NCBI RefSeq assembly: GCF_022827545.1
Contig: NZ_CP094675.1
Location: forward strand, 1 to 38,978
Direction of reading: 5' to 3'
Length of the DNA stretch: 38,978 bases
Source: Hymenobacter tibetensis
GTDB taxonomy: Bacteria > Bacteroidota > Bacteroidia > Cytophagales > Hymenobacteraceae
The notes beneath the pieces were generated by a model. That model was not told the DNA's origin. It ran no database searches and worked only from the letters and a program-made list of their open reading frames with translations. The translations under genes and the position numbers were made by a program. How positions within the stretch are numbered: the stretch's first letter is position 1; each line of letters begins with the position of its first letter. This document shows positions 1 through 8,600 of the stretch, one piece after another.

Positions 1-1193
1 AGTTCCACAAAAAAGCAACTGCCGGCACCCTCTTGGCTCTCTACCCAGAGCTTGCCGCGGTGCAGCTGCACAATTTGCCGGGTGATAAACAAGCCCAGCC
101 CGGTGCTGGCCTCGCCTCCCACCCCGGAACGACTTGCGGGACTAAACTTCTCGAACAGACTGGCTTGCAGCGCCTCGGGAATGCCAATGCCCGTATCGCG
201 CACCGTGAGCAATACACAGCCCGGGCATTCTTGCAGGCCCACCGTCACGCGGCCCCCGGCCGGGGTAAACTTGAGCGCGTTGCTCACCAGGTTGTCCACC
301 ACCCGCTGGAAGGTATCGGCGTGCAGGTTGGCCTGCAGGGGCTGAGAGGGCACGTCTAGAACCAGCGCCAAGCCCTTGTCGTGGGCTGTTAGCTGGTGCG
401 CCGCCAGTCGGTTTTCCAGCAGGGCGCCTAAGTTGGTGGGCTGCTTCTTTACCTGGGTGGTGTCGAGTGAGCCGAGCAGCAGCACATCGCCCAGCAGCTT
501 GTTGGCGTCGGCGCAGGAGCGGCGAATCAGGGCCAGGTACTTGGCCGTGTCTGTTGCGTCGTCCGTCGCGAACGTGGCCGCCTCCACTTGCCGCTGTAGC
601 AGGTCGGTCAGCAGTTGAATGTGGGCGATGGGCGTTTTGACGTCGTGGGTGATTAAATGCAGGATTGTTTCCTGCGCGTCGTAGAGGCGCTTGAGGGATA
701 GTTCCAGGGCCTTGCGGTCGCTGATGTCTTCCAGCTGCGTGAAGCCTAATTCTTCCCCGTTGTCGGGAAAGCGCATCGAGGTGACCTGGCACCAAAAAGA
801 GGACCCATCGGTGCGTACCAGGCAGGTTTCCAACGTGAAGTGGGGCAGCTTGTGGGCCCAGAGCCGCTGCTGCAGAAAGTGCCAGTCGTCGCGGTAGTCG
901 GGGTGGGCAAACTCCTTGATTTGATGGCCGACTACTTCCTCCGGGCTAGCACAGCCGAGCATGTCCAGCACCGCTTGGTTAGCTTGCCGGATCACGAGGT
1001 CCGAGGCGATGATTTTCTGCCCAAAGGGGGCGTTCTCAAAGATGGTCCGGAACCGGACTTGGCTTTCCTGGTAGCGGTCGGTCAGCGCCTGGTGCTCCGC
1101 CTTGTCAATACGGTCAGCCTCCAGCCGTTCTAGTTTCGCCCGCACCGCGCGTAACTCCGTTTCGAGAGCGTGATACCCGTCAGCTGATTTCAT
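1..1193 (-). CDS. PAS-domain sensor histidine kinase (C-terminus cut by window edge)
   Basis: The reading frame opens at an ATG at 1193 and is still open at base 1, so about 397 codons are visible and the C-terminus is missing. After a charged helical N-terminus (residues 1-45), a PAS domain follows (about 45-165). The HisKA helix carries the phosphoacceptor His183 in a THDVKTP context. The HATPase part shows an N-box (NLVSNALKF), a DTGIGIP G1 box and a GLGLF G2 box near the edge. No membrane segment is visible, so it is probably a cytosolic kinase that autophosphorylates and passes phosphate to a receiver protein. No receiver gene lies beside it; single-domain receivers occur at 26460 and 38355. 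Its PAS region closely resembles that of the kinase at 18398-19732 (shared IRQAN, EFAHPDY and TCLVR-DG stretches), so the two are paralogues. The ligand is unknown. Confidence 0.93.
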   Translation of the reverse strand, partial: MKSADGYHALETELRAVRAKLERLEADRIDKAEHQALTDRYQESQVRFRTIFENAPFGQKIIASDLVIRQANQAVLDMLGCASPEEVVGHQIKEFAHPDYRDDWHFLQQRLWAHKLPHFTLETCLVRTDGSSFWCQVTSMRFPDNGEELGFTQLEDISDRKALELSLKRLYDAQETILHLITHDVKTPIAHIQLLTDLLQRQVEAATFATDDATDTAKYLALIRRSCADANKLLGDVLLLGSLDTTQVKKQPTNLGALLENRLAAHQLTAHDKGLALVLDVPSQPLQANLHADTFQRVVDNLVSNALKFTPAGGRVTVGLQECPGCVLLTVRDTGIGIPEALQASLFEKFSPASRSGVGGEASTGLGLFITRQIVQLHRGKLWVESQEGAGSCFFVE

Positions 1194-1420
1194 AGCGGGG
1201 TATACGGGCCAAGCGCCGAAAGAGAGAAGCGGCAAAGGGAAGAAAGTGGGCGGTACGGGTGCTACATGTGCCGCTTTTTCGCGTAACGACGACCAGGAAT
1301 GGTTTAGCAGTTTACGTACTTTTATTTCCGGTTGCTATCAAAGGCTATCCCGCACATGGAGAAGATACAGCTTGCCGCTTAGGGAGACGACCACGGCCCC
1401 GGCCGAGACCCGCGCACTAA

Positions 1421-1561
1421 CCACTGCACCCGGTCCTCAAGTATCTGCTGGCCCAGGGCAACCGCCCGGCCCAGTGGTGGCAGGAGGATGGGTGGCGGTC
1501 AGACCCAAGAGGTGAACTGCATTACCTCTACCAACCCCATCAACGCAGCCCAGCGGCGTGA
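1421..1561 (+). other. Possible coding remnant in the 1194-1999 gap
   Basis: The gap between the kinase and the 78-residue gene has no convincing full gene. One open stretch from after a TAA to a TGA at 1559 has protein-like composition, with Trp/Gln/Asp-rich wording such as QWWQEDGWRSDPRGELHYLY. It lacks a start codon and may be the tail of a decayed gene. I do not recognise a family. The rest of the gap shows nothing that I can name. Confidence 0.2.
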
Positions 1562-1999
1562 GCAGTTTGCTTTCCCTCTTCAATTCAGCTACAAGAAGAT
1601 GGGTCTACTCAGGATAGTCTGAATCGGGTACATATCAGCCACGCCCGAAAGCAGCAACCCTTACGCATTACTATCCTCGTGGCATAAAGCAAAATGCTAC
1701 CTAAATCAATAAGATAAAAGGCTTTCTCAAGCAATTGTCATTTCACAAGGGGTGGCCTAGAGTATGCTATCCTTATGGTGCCCCAAGTTGTATCATGCCT
1801 GCTGCACTCCACGAGGCCACTCAGGCAGGTTGCTTGAATACGGATAAAGTTCGTTTAGCTTTTAAGCTAGCTTGGGGTGCTGGTGCTCAGGTAGTAAATT
1901 AATTGGAGGTTCATTCTTTTTGCCAGCTCTTTCACCGAGTTGCTCGTCGAGAAGCGTATACTCTCCTGACGTCTACCAAGAAGCCATGGCCCTACTCGG

Positions 2000-2236
2000 T
2001 CAAACGAAGTCCGTTAGATGTGTAAATGCTCGCGTTTCACGCAACGCGTACGTCGTCGTGTCGTAAGAAAGCTCACAAAAGAAATTGGCCAGCTGGTAAA
2101 GCCCCACTGCGCGGTGAGTTTCCCAACGGTAGGCCAGCAGCGTGCCTTCGGCAAACAGTAGAGCCGCTTGTTGGGGCAAGGGCCAGGCGCGAAAGCACTC
2201 CAGGGAGATGGTAGCGGGCAAAGCAGCAGACCTCAT
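2000..2236 (-). CDS. Small protein (78 aa) coupled to the STAS gene
   Basis: The ATG sits in an ATGA overlap with the end of the upstream STAS-domain gene (2233-2236), which argues for translational coupling and for a real gene despite its length. The protein is soluble, with a central part (LLAYRWETHRAVGLYQLANFF) that looks like a conserved helical core. I see no catalytic motif, signal peptide or membrane segment. I do not recognise the family. From its position it may act with the STAS protein in a signalling switch, but that is inference. Confidence 0.6.
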   Translation of the reverse strand: MRSAALPATISLECFRAWPLPQQAALLFAEGTLLAYRWETHRAVGLYQLANFFCELSYDTTTYALRETRAFTHLTDFV

Positions 2237-2592
2237 GGGTGGCGGCTTATGGCAACCGTGAAGGCCACGGCCTCGTCAAGCGATTGGGCTTGGGGGAGGC
2301 CAGCGCTGATGCCGGCCAGCGTCTGCTGCAGCACTTGCTGCACGCGTGCTGAAGCTCCGCACAGGATCATAGGAATACCTCGCCGACGCAGCCGTAGCTG
2401 ACACGACCACAGCAGCCACACCGCCGTGGGGGAAAGCGTATCGAGCAGGCGACAATCCACCCACACGGCGGGTCGGCCGCTACGACAGGCTTGCTCGAGG
2501 TGATCAGCCAGTTCGGTTTCGGTAGTAGCACCCGCATCGGGCGCCAGGGCCAGCAAGTAGCCGGTTGGCAGAGCTTCGTGATAAACGACCAT
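2233..2592 (-). CDS. STAS-domain (anti-sigma-factor antagonist-like) protein
   Basis: The 119-residue protein begins at the ATG at 2592; a longer start at 2625 is possible, but its extra residues look unlike the family. The order of segments fits a single STAS fold: an N-terminal strand (TGYLLALAPDAG), a helix with ELADHLEQA, then VWVDCRLLDTLSPTAVWLLW, which matches the usual position of the phosphorylatable Ser/Thr after the VDxxxLxxLsp strand, and a late strand with ILCGAS. STAS proteins of this type bind anti-sigma kinases or sensor proteins in partner-switching pathways. No anti-sigma kinase gene is adjacent. It heads a two-gene operon with the 78-residue protein. The assignment rests on fold pattern only. 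Confidence 0.72.
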   Translation of the reverse strand: MVVYHEALPTGYLLALAPDAGATTETELADHLEQACRSGRPAVWVDCRLLDTLSPTAVWLLWSCQLRLRRRGIPMILCGASARVQQVLQQTLAGISAGLPQAQSLDEAVAFTVAISRHP

Positions 2593-2982
2593 GGAAAAAG
2601 CGCTAGGAAACGAAGAAAGAAACAACGCTTCAAAGGTCGGTCAAGCCGGTATGCCTCACGTCCGGGTTTATACCCCATTTGCCTGGCAATCAACTACTGA
2701 AATGTAGTGCGCATTATCCGCAGGCCGCACTTGCACGACGACTCGTGCTGATCGCTGCGCGAAGGAGCCGTTTTGTTCACGCAGTGTCAGTCAGTCGGCG
2801 TCCGCAACCGAGGGGCTCGTTGCTGCTACTACTGTTTGTATAGCGCGCAGCGCCTTCGGTAAGCACGGTATTGCACTGCCATAACCCCATAATTATGGGT
2901 CGCAACCTAGTTACTAGCCTAGACAGCGCATCAGAGGGAGGAGCAAGGCTAGTTGAGGCCCTACTGCTACTCCTTCCTGATT
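2593..2982. other. Gap without a gene; short palindrome at 2886-2899
   Basis: No convincing coding frame is present. The only clear structure is a perfect 14-bp palindrome, CCCATAATTATGGG, about 85 bp upstream of the KGG gene start. It could be an operator or chance. Confidence 0.3.
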
Positions 2983-3200
2983 ATGGCGACAACTCTTGCT
3001 ATCCCTAACAACAACACGACCCCAACCAAACGCCCCGGGGCTTTGCTTCCATGGATGCGACCACACAGCGCCGGATTGCGAGCGAAGGCGGGAAAGCCTC
3101 TCATCAGAGTGGCCGTGGCCACCAGTGGACGAAAGAAGAAGCCCGGGCGGCGGGCCGCAAGGGTGGACAAGCGAGTCGGAGCCGCATTGCCCAATCCTAA
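2983..3200 (+). pseudogene. KGG-motif general stress protein, frameshifted
   Basis: The frame ending at 3198-3200 encodes RGFASMD followed by IASEGGKA and AAGRKGGQAS, the hallmark of the small KGG-repeat stress proteins (general stress protein family, Pfam KGG). Family members usually begin upstream of the RGFASMD stretch. Here that frame meets a TAA at 3006, while a plausible N-terminus (MATTLAIPNNN, ATG at 2983) lies in the neighbouring frame. One missing base near 3015 would join them as NNN-HDPNQ-TPRGFASMD. So the gene is probably frameshifted, unless translation starts at the internal ATG at 3051, giving a 49-residue protein that keeps both KGG-type repeats. A sequencing error is also possible. 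These proteins are linked to stress survival and fit the catalase next door. Confidence 0.75.
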
Positions 3201-3223
3201 GACGGAACCTGATCTTTGCTAGG

Positions 3224-3250
3224 GGCTAAAAAGGTGGTTCCTTTTGAGCC
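3224..3250 (+). terminator. Hairpin after the KGG gene
   Basis: GGCT-AAAAGG and CCTTTT-AGCC arms pair around a TGGTT loop with one internal mismatch. There is no downstream T-run, so it is a weak terminator candidate. The following bases to 3596 contain no gene that I can support. Confidence 0.35.
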
Positions 3251-3596
3251 ATAAGCAGGCTCTTCCCCGGCGGGCAGCCGCATTGCTACGACACAACAGA
3301 ACACAAATCCGGTAAGAGGAATTGCGCTGTCAACAGCAGACCGTACGCTTACAGAAAGCACTCGTTTCTCGTCGCAGAAAAAGTCAGTGACTGCGAACCA
3401 GCAGAGCCGGAATAAGCGGCAGGTTAGGGCAGGCCGCGAACGAATAGGCGGATATACGTAGGTAGATGTACCCGGTATTTTGTGGCTCTACGGACACGAT
3501 TTACGTGTTTTCCAAGCAGCTAAGGCCTCTAAGCGAGTCGCATAGCAGGTAGCGCTGCGATGGTCGTAGCGTATTCCACCAACCCGTTTTCCGCGT

Positions 3597-4469
3597 ATGT
3601 TTTACCATGACAAAGAACTACAATACACCGTCCGGGTGGACCGGCCGAACCCAGCGTTTGCCCGGATGCTGCAGCAAGCCATTGGCGGCATCGAAGGCGA
3701 GATTCGCGTCTGTTTACACTATCTGTTTCAGGCCTGGGGCACCCGCGGCCCGGTGAAGTATCGCGACATGCTGCTGGAAACGGGCACCGAAGAAATGGCG
3801 CATATTGAAATGCTGGCCACGGCCGTGGCCCTCAACCTGGAGGGGGCACCCACCAGCCTCAAAGACGAACTGGCCCAGGACAAAATAGTGGGCGCCGTCA
3901 TGGGGGGCATGGATCCACGCCACTTCCTTTCCGCGGGCCTAGCGGCGATGGCCGTGGATGCCAACGGGGTGCCCTTCAATGGCTTTTGGGTGGTGGGCAG
4001 TGGCAACACCGCCGCCGATATGTACGCCAACGTCATGGCGGAAAGCACTGGTCGCGTGCTGGCCACGCGCTTGTGGGAAATGACCGACGACCCCGGCATG
4101 AAAGACATGCTTTCCTTCCTGATTGCCCGCGACAGTATGCACCAGAACCAGTGGCTGGCCGTACTCGAAGAGTTGGGCGGCGTGCAGGGCGTACATCCTA
4201 TTCCGAACTCGTTTCCGCAAAGCCAGGAAGTGCAGCAGTTCAGCTACGCTTTCGTGGGTACCAGCGTCAACGACCTGGGTACGCCGAACGGCCGCTGGAC
4301 ACAGGAGCCGTCCATCGATGACAAAGGCGAGTTCCACGTAGTAAAAGCGCAACCGCTAGGGGGAGAACCCAAGCTAGCGCCACCGGTACCCGAAGGCGAC
4401 GCGCAAGTGGAGCAAATGACGCTGACCGATACCATCATGGGCAACATCAAAGACACGATGGGCCTCTAG
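3597..4469 (+). CDS. Manganese (non-haem) catalase
   Basis: This enzyme disproportionates hydrogen peroxide to water and oxygen at a di-manganese centre. The 290-residue length is normal for the family. The expected metal ligands of the ferritin-like four-helix bundle are all visible: Glu35 (GEIRV), Glu66 and His69 (EEMAHIE), Glu149 (MAESTGR) and His182 (RDSMHQNQW). There is no signal peptide, so it acts in the cytosol. ATG at 3597 is chosen because the MFYHDKELQY start matches the family N-terminus. It stands alone, with a frameshifted KGG stress gene upstream and a very long hairpin downstream. Its likely role is oxidative or desiccation stress defence; the C-terminal 40 residues after the core are variable tail. 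Confidence 0.95.
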   Translation: MFYHDKELQYTVRVDRPNPAFARMLQQAIGGIEGEIRVCLHYLFQAWGTRGPVKYRDMLLETGTEEMAHIEMLATAVALNLEGAPTSLKDELAQDKIVGAVMGGMDPRHFLSAGLAAMAVDANGVPFNGFWVVGSGNTAADMYANVMAESTGRVLATRLWEMTDDPGMKDMLSFLIARDSMHQNQWLAVLEELGGVQGVHPIPNSFPQSQEVQQFSYAFVGTSVNDLGTPNGRWTQEPSIDDKGEFHVVKAQPLGGEPKLAPPVPEGDAQVEQMTLTDTIMGNIKDTMGL

Positions 4470-4526
4470 CCAAAGAGGTGTTCTACATGCCACGCTGCTG
4501 GGTACAGCAATCGCAGCAAGTCGTTT

Positions 4527-4612
4527 AACGAAAACCCTCATCTAAGCTCCACTCCACCGACCTGTTTGTTTCGACAGGCCGGTGGAGTGGAGCTTAGATG
4601 AGGGTTTTCGTT
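4527..4612 (+). terminator. 39-bp inverted repeat after the catalase gene
   Basis: Two 39-base arms (4527-4565 and 4574-4612) match at 38 positions around an 8-base loop. The right arm ends in GGGTTTTCGTT, giving a T-rich 3' side, so it may terminate catalase transcription. Such an arm is much longer than an ordinary intrinsic terminator needs. Confidence 0.7.
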
Positions 4613-4971
4613 GATAATCGTGATGCAACCGATAGAAGCAGACGCATCAATAGCAAGCCGTAGGACGGCAGTTTTGCGTTGGTAGCCCTCTTGCGCTTGA
4701 CAGATTGAAGAGTCGTGCCATACCCCTGACTGCTCTCCTCACGTTGGACTTGGTCATTTTGGTAGCGTGCGCCATTGCAGACTTGGGGTAGGAATAAGCA
4801 ACGAGTGCGTCCCTTATGCAAGGACCTCTTCTTTGGGTTGGGCCAAGAGGCAGGCGATAACCACGTCTTAAGTCCCCAGGCCATTGCAACTTACCAGACT
4901 GAAGCTGGGCGGCGCAACCACCTGCCCATGGCTAGCCAAGACACCAGTGGGCCACTGCTTAGACGGCCGTT
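4613..4971. other. Gap without a supported gene
   Basis: Several overlapping open frames exist on the minus strand, but none has a recognisable family, a good start or consistent composition. It may be decayed mobile DNA, but I see no transposase motif. Confidence 0.3.
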
Positions 4972-5613
4972 TCACCTCAGCCAGCCCTTAACGAGCGCCG
5001 TTTTTATTAGCGCAGCAGTATTTTTGGCGCCGGTTTTTTCCATGATATTCTGCCGGTGGGTTTCCACCGTGCGGGGGCTGGTAAACAGTCTGTCAGCAAT
5101 CTGGGCAGTGGTCAGCCCATCGGCTACCAACTGCAAGATTTCCTGCTCCCGCGTTGTGAGGCCGCTCACGGGCTGGGTAATAACTTCCGGTACTCCAGTC
5201 AGGACCTTCTCGAGCATCGAAAGTCCTAGCTCGGAGCATAAAAACCGCTTGCCGGCGGCCACGGCCCGCACGGCCACTACAATCTCGTCGTGGCCCGCGT
5301 TTTTGAGCACATAGCCCTGGGCCCCGGCTGCCAGTACCTGCCCGATGGCGCGTTCGTGGTCGGCCATCGAGAGAATCAGTACCCGCACAGTCGGGAACTC
5401 GGCGCGCAGCCGCTGGGTGGTAGCTAAGCCGTCGAGCCCCGGCATGTGCAGGTCCAGTAGCACGACGTCGCAGGGCGTGGTGGGCAATTGGGCCAGCAGC
5501 AACTCGCCGGTTTCAGCTTCCCCGACCACATGTAGGTCGGTTTGCTGCTGAAAGAGCGTACGTAGGCCGTCGCGCAGGATGGTGTGGTCATCGACGAGAA
5601 ATAAGCGGATCAT
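4972..5613 (-). CDS. NarL/LuxR-type response regulator
   Basis: A two-domain transcriptional regulator of 213 residues. The receiver (1-120) has the acidic pair Asp8/Asp9, the phosphoacceptor Asp54 in VVLLDLHMP, a Ser in the switch position (ILSMAD) and Lys in YVLKNAG. The C-terminal GerE/LuxR helix-turn-helix (about 150-213) contains LTTREQEILQLVADGLTTAQIADRL-like wording and the recognition helix SPRTVETHRQNI. Its ATG overlaps the stop of the large sensor kinase by 4 bp (ATGA), so the two are translationally coupled and almost surely partners: HisKA_3 kinases typically pair with NarL regulators. Phosphorylation is expected to cause dimerisation and DNA binding; the targets are unknown. Confidence 0.95.
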   Translation of the reverse strand: MIRLFLVDDHTILRDGLRTLFQQQTDLHVVGEAETGELLLAQLPTTPCDVVLLDLHMPGLDGLATTQRLRAEFPTVRVLILSMADHERAIGQVLAAGAQGYVLKNAGHDEIVVAVRAVAAGKRFLCSELGLSMLEKVLTGVPEVITQPVSGLTTREQEILQLVADGLTTAQIADRLFTSPRTVETHRQNIMEKTGAKNTAALIKTALVKGWLR

Positions 5614-8600
5614 GAGGTAGAAGGATTAGGTAGGGGAATCCGGATCCGTACAAAGGCTCCGCCAGCCGGGACGGAGCCGGTTTCCAACTGGCCTCCGAGC
5701 AGAGCCACCCGGTCGCGTATGCTGCGTAGCCCCAATCCAGCGGCCGTCGTCTTCGCGCCAAACCCGGGGCCGTTGTCTTCGGCTCGCAGCAGCACCCAGC
5801 CCGGCATCGTTTCCAACTCCAAGTTGGCTTCCGTAGCGCCCTGGGCATGCTTGCTGATGTTGAGGGCCAACTCCTGAGCCATGCGGTAGAGGGCCAATTG
5901 CAGGGTCGGCGAAAGAGCAGAGGCCTCTTCATCGAGCAGCACGTGACAGGTAAAGCGCAAGTGCGGCGTGCTCATCTTGCGGCCGATGTCTCGTAGCGCC
6001 ACGGGCAAGCCAAACTGCTCCAGCGTCAGCGGCACCAACTCGTGGGAAAGGACGCGTGTTTGCCGAATGGCCTCGTTCAACAGCTGGTCAGCCTCGTGGC
6101 GGGCGGCCACCAGGGTCGGCAGCGTATGCAGCACGGGGGCGTGCAATTGGTCGAGGCGCAGCTTGGTGGCGAATAGGATCTGGCCGATGCCATTGTGCAA
6201 GCTCTCGGCCATGCGTCGGCGCTCGGTTTCCTGCGCTGCCTGCACCGCCTCGAATAAGGCTTGCTGTTGAGTTAGGCGCAGGCGCAGGTTGTCGGCTTCC
6301 AGGCGTTGCAACTCACTGAGGTCCAAGTCCACGCCCAGCACCCGCACAGGCTGACCCGCCGCGTTGTGGAGCACCACGGACTTGATACGCACGGTTTTCA
6401 CTTGCCCGTCCACACGCAGGCGCAACGTGTCCTCAAAGGAACCGTCGCCCGTTTGCACGCGGTGCACCAAGTCCTCCGCCCGTACCCGGTCTTCGTCTAC
6501 TACGTAGTCGAGGTAGATGTTGGGGCGGACTGGCTGACCCAGAGGCAAACCGAACAGCTGATACAGGCCATCGGACCACCGAAACTCCTGGCTCAGCAGG
6601 TCGTAGTCCCAACTACCCAGGCCGGCCACGGCTTCGGCTTGTTCTAGCAGGCGCAGGGTACGGGCGCGCTCTTGCTCGGCGGTTTTGCGGGCCGTGATGA
6701 CTTCCGATGTCAGCACCAGCAGGCCGTCCTGGCGCACCATAATGTGGCGAAACCAGTGCTGCATGCCTTCGCCCTCGTACCACTGCTCGAAATCGGCTGG
6801 CTCGCCGGTGGTGGCCACGTGCAGCAGCCGGGCCAGGATGCCGTGGGGCACCGTTTGCGGAAACAGGGCCGTGAAGCGCTGCCCCACCAGGTCGTCGCGG
6901 CCCACCACTTGCTGGTTGAAGGCGTTGAAAATCAAAATCTCAAAATCCTCGGCCTGCCCCGCCGCGTCGTGCAGCAGGCGCATAACAACAATGGCGGTGG
7001 GCGAGGCGTCGAACACGGCTTGCAGCAGGCGGCGGTTTTGCTGCAGTTCCCGGGTGCGCGCGGCCACTTGTTGTTCCAACTCGGCGCGGTGCCGCTCCTC
7101 GGTGTGGCGCACATCCTGCTCGGCCAGCTTGCGGGCGTGGATGTCCGTGGCGGCCCCGTACCAGGCCGTGACCGTGCCGTGCTCGCTTAGCAGGGGCAGG
7201 GCCTGTACCTGAAACCAGCGGTACTCTCCCTGCGCCGAGCGGATGCGGTACTCTTGCACCAGCGGCTGGCCGCTGACCACGGCCGTGTGGTAGCGGTGAC
7301 TTGATTCAGCTCGGTCATCGGGGTGAAGGGCATCCGTCCAGCCGTAGCGGGCGGCTTCGGCGGGCGTCTGGCCCGTGTATTCGTACCAGCGCTGGTTGTA
7401 CCAGGTGGTGTCGCTGTCGGGGGTGCTGCGCCAGAGCAAGTCAGGCACCAGGTTGGCCACGGCGCGAAACCGCGCTTCCGATTCGCGCAGGGCTTCGTCG
7501 GCGCGGGCGCGTTCCAGGGCCGCCCAGGTGCGCTCGGTCGCTTCTTCGAGCAGGGCCACCTCGCCCGGGGTCCAGTGCCGCACCTCCGCCGACAGGGCGA
7601 CGATGGCCCACTGCGGCCCGGCGTCCCCGCGGCGCAGCGTGGCGGCGACGAGGGCCCGCAGGCCCAGGGCCCCCAGGTTCTGCCGGTCCGTGTCGGAAAG
7701 GCCGGCGGTGTGGGCTAGGTCGTCGATGCGCAACGTCCGGTCAGAGGCCACGCGCAGGGCGTCGGGAAAATCCGACAAGCGCACCTCGGCGGGCAGGGAC
7801 GGGATGCGGTGGTTGCCTACCTGATGGGGAAAAAGGCCGCGGTCCTGGGCCAGGTCATAAAGGCCGATGTAACAACGGTCGAGCCGCAGCTGCTTCCCGA
7901 GCATTTCGAGCGCCCGGTCCGCTACGTTGGGGGCACTCATTTCCGCCCGTAGGGTATCAGAAAACCGCAGCAGGAACGCTTGCTGCTGTTCCTGCTGCTT
8001 GCGGGCGGTGATGTCAGTGAACACCGCGGCGACGAACGGGCTGCCCGGGCCGCCGCCGCGCGAATACTGGACGGTAAACCATTGTTTTGCGTCGGCATTG
8101 TACCCCTCCACTCGTTCGGGAACACCCGTTTGCTGCACGCGGGTCAGACCTTCAACCCATTGTTGCTCGATACGCGGAAAAACCTCGCTGGCCCGTTTCC
8201 CCACCACATTGCCGAACCCTACCTGCTGCTCAAACGCCGCGTTCACATCGCGGTAGATGATGTCGACGACCTGCCCACGCTCGCCAAGCACGAGTTCCAT
8301 CAGGCAATAGCCTTGGTCCATCGTCTCGAACAGCGTGCGGTATTTTTCTTCCGACCGGGCCAGCGCCTCCTCGGCACGGGTGCGCTCCACGGCGGCCCAG
8401 GTGCGCTCGGCCACTTCCCAGGCCAGGCTCACCTCGTCCGGGGTCCACTGGCGGGGGCCACTTTGCATCAGGCTAAACACGCCGGCCGGCTGGCCGTTTT
8501 GGAGTACCGGCACGTTCAGGTAGGACAGGAGCTGCAGCCGGAGGCAGAGCTGGCGCTGGCCCTCGTCCACGTCCTGGGCCGTGCGCACGTCGGCTACCAC

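Noticed and set aside
4594..4889. Overlapping minus-strand frames after the catalase hairpin as a transposase fragment
   Set aside because: No transposase motif, and two frames are equally open.
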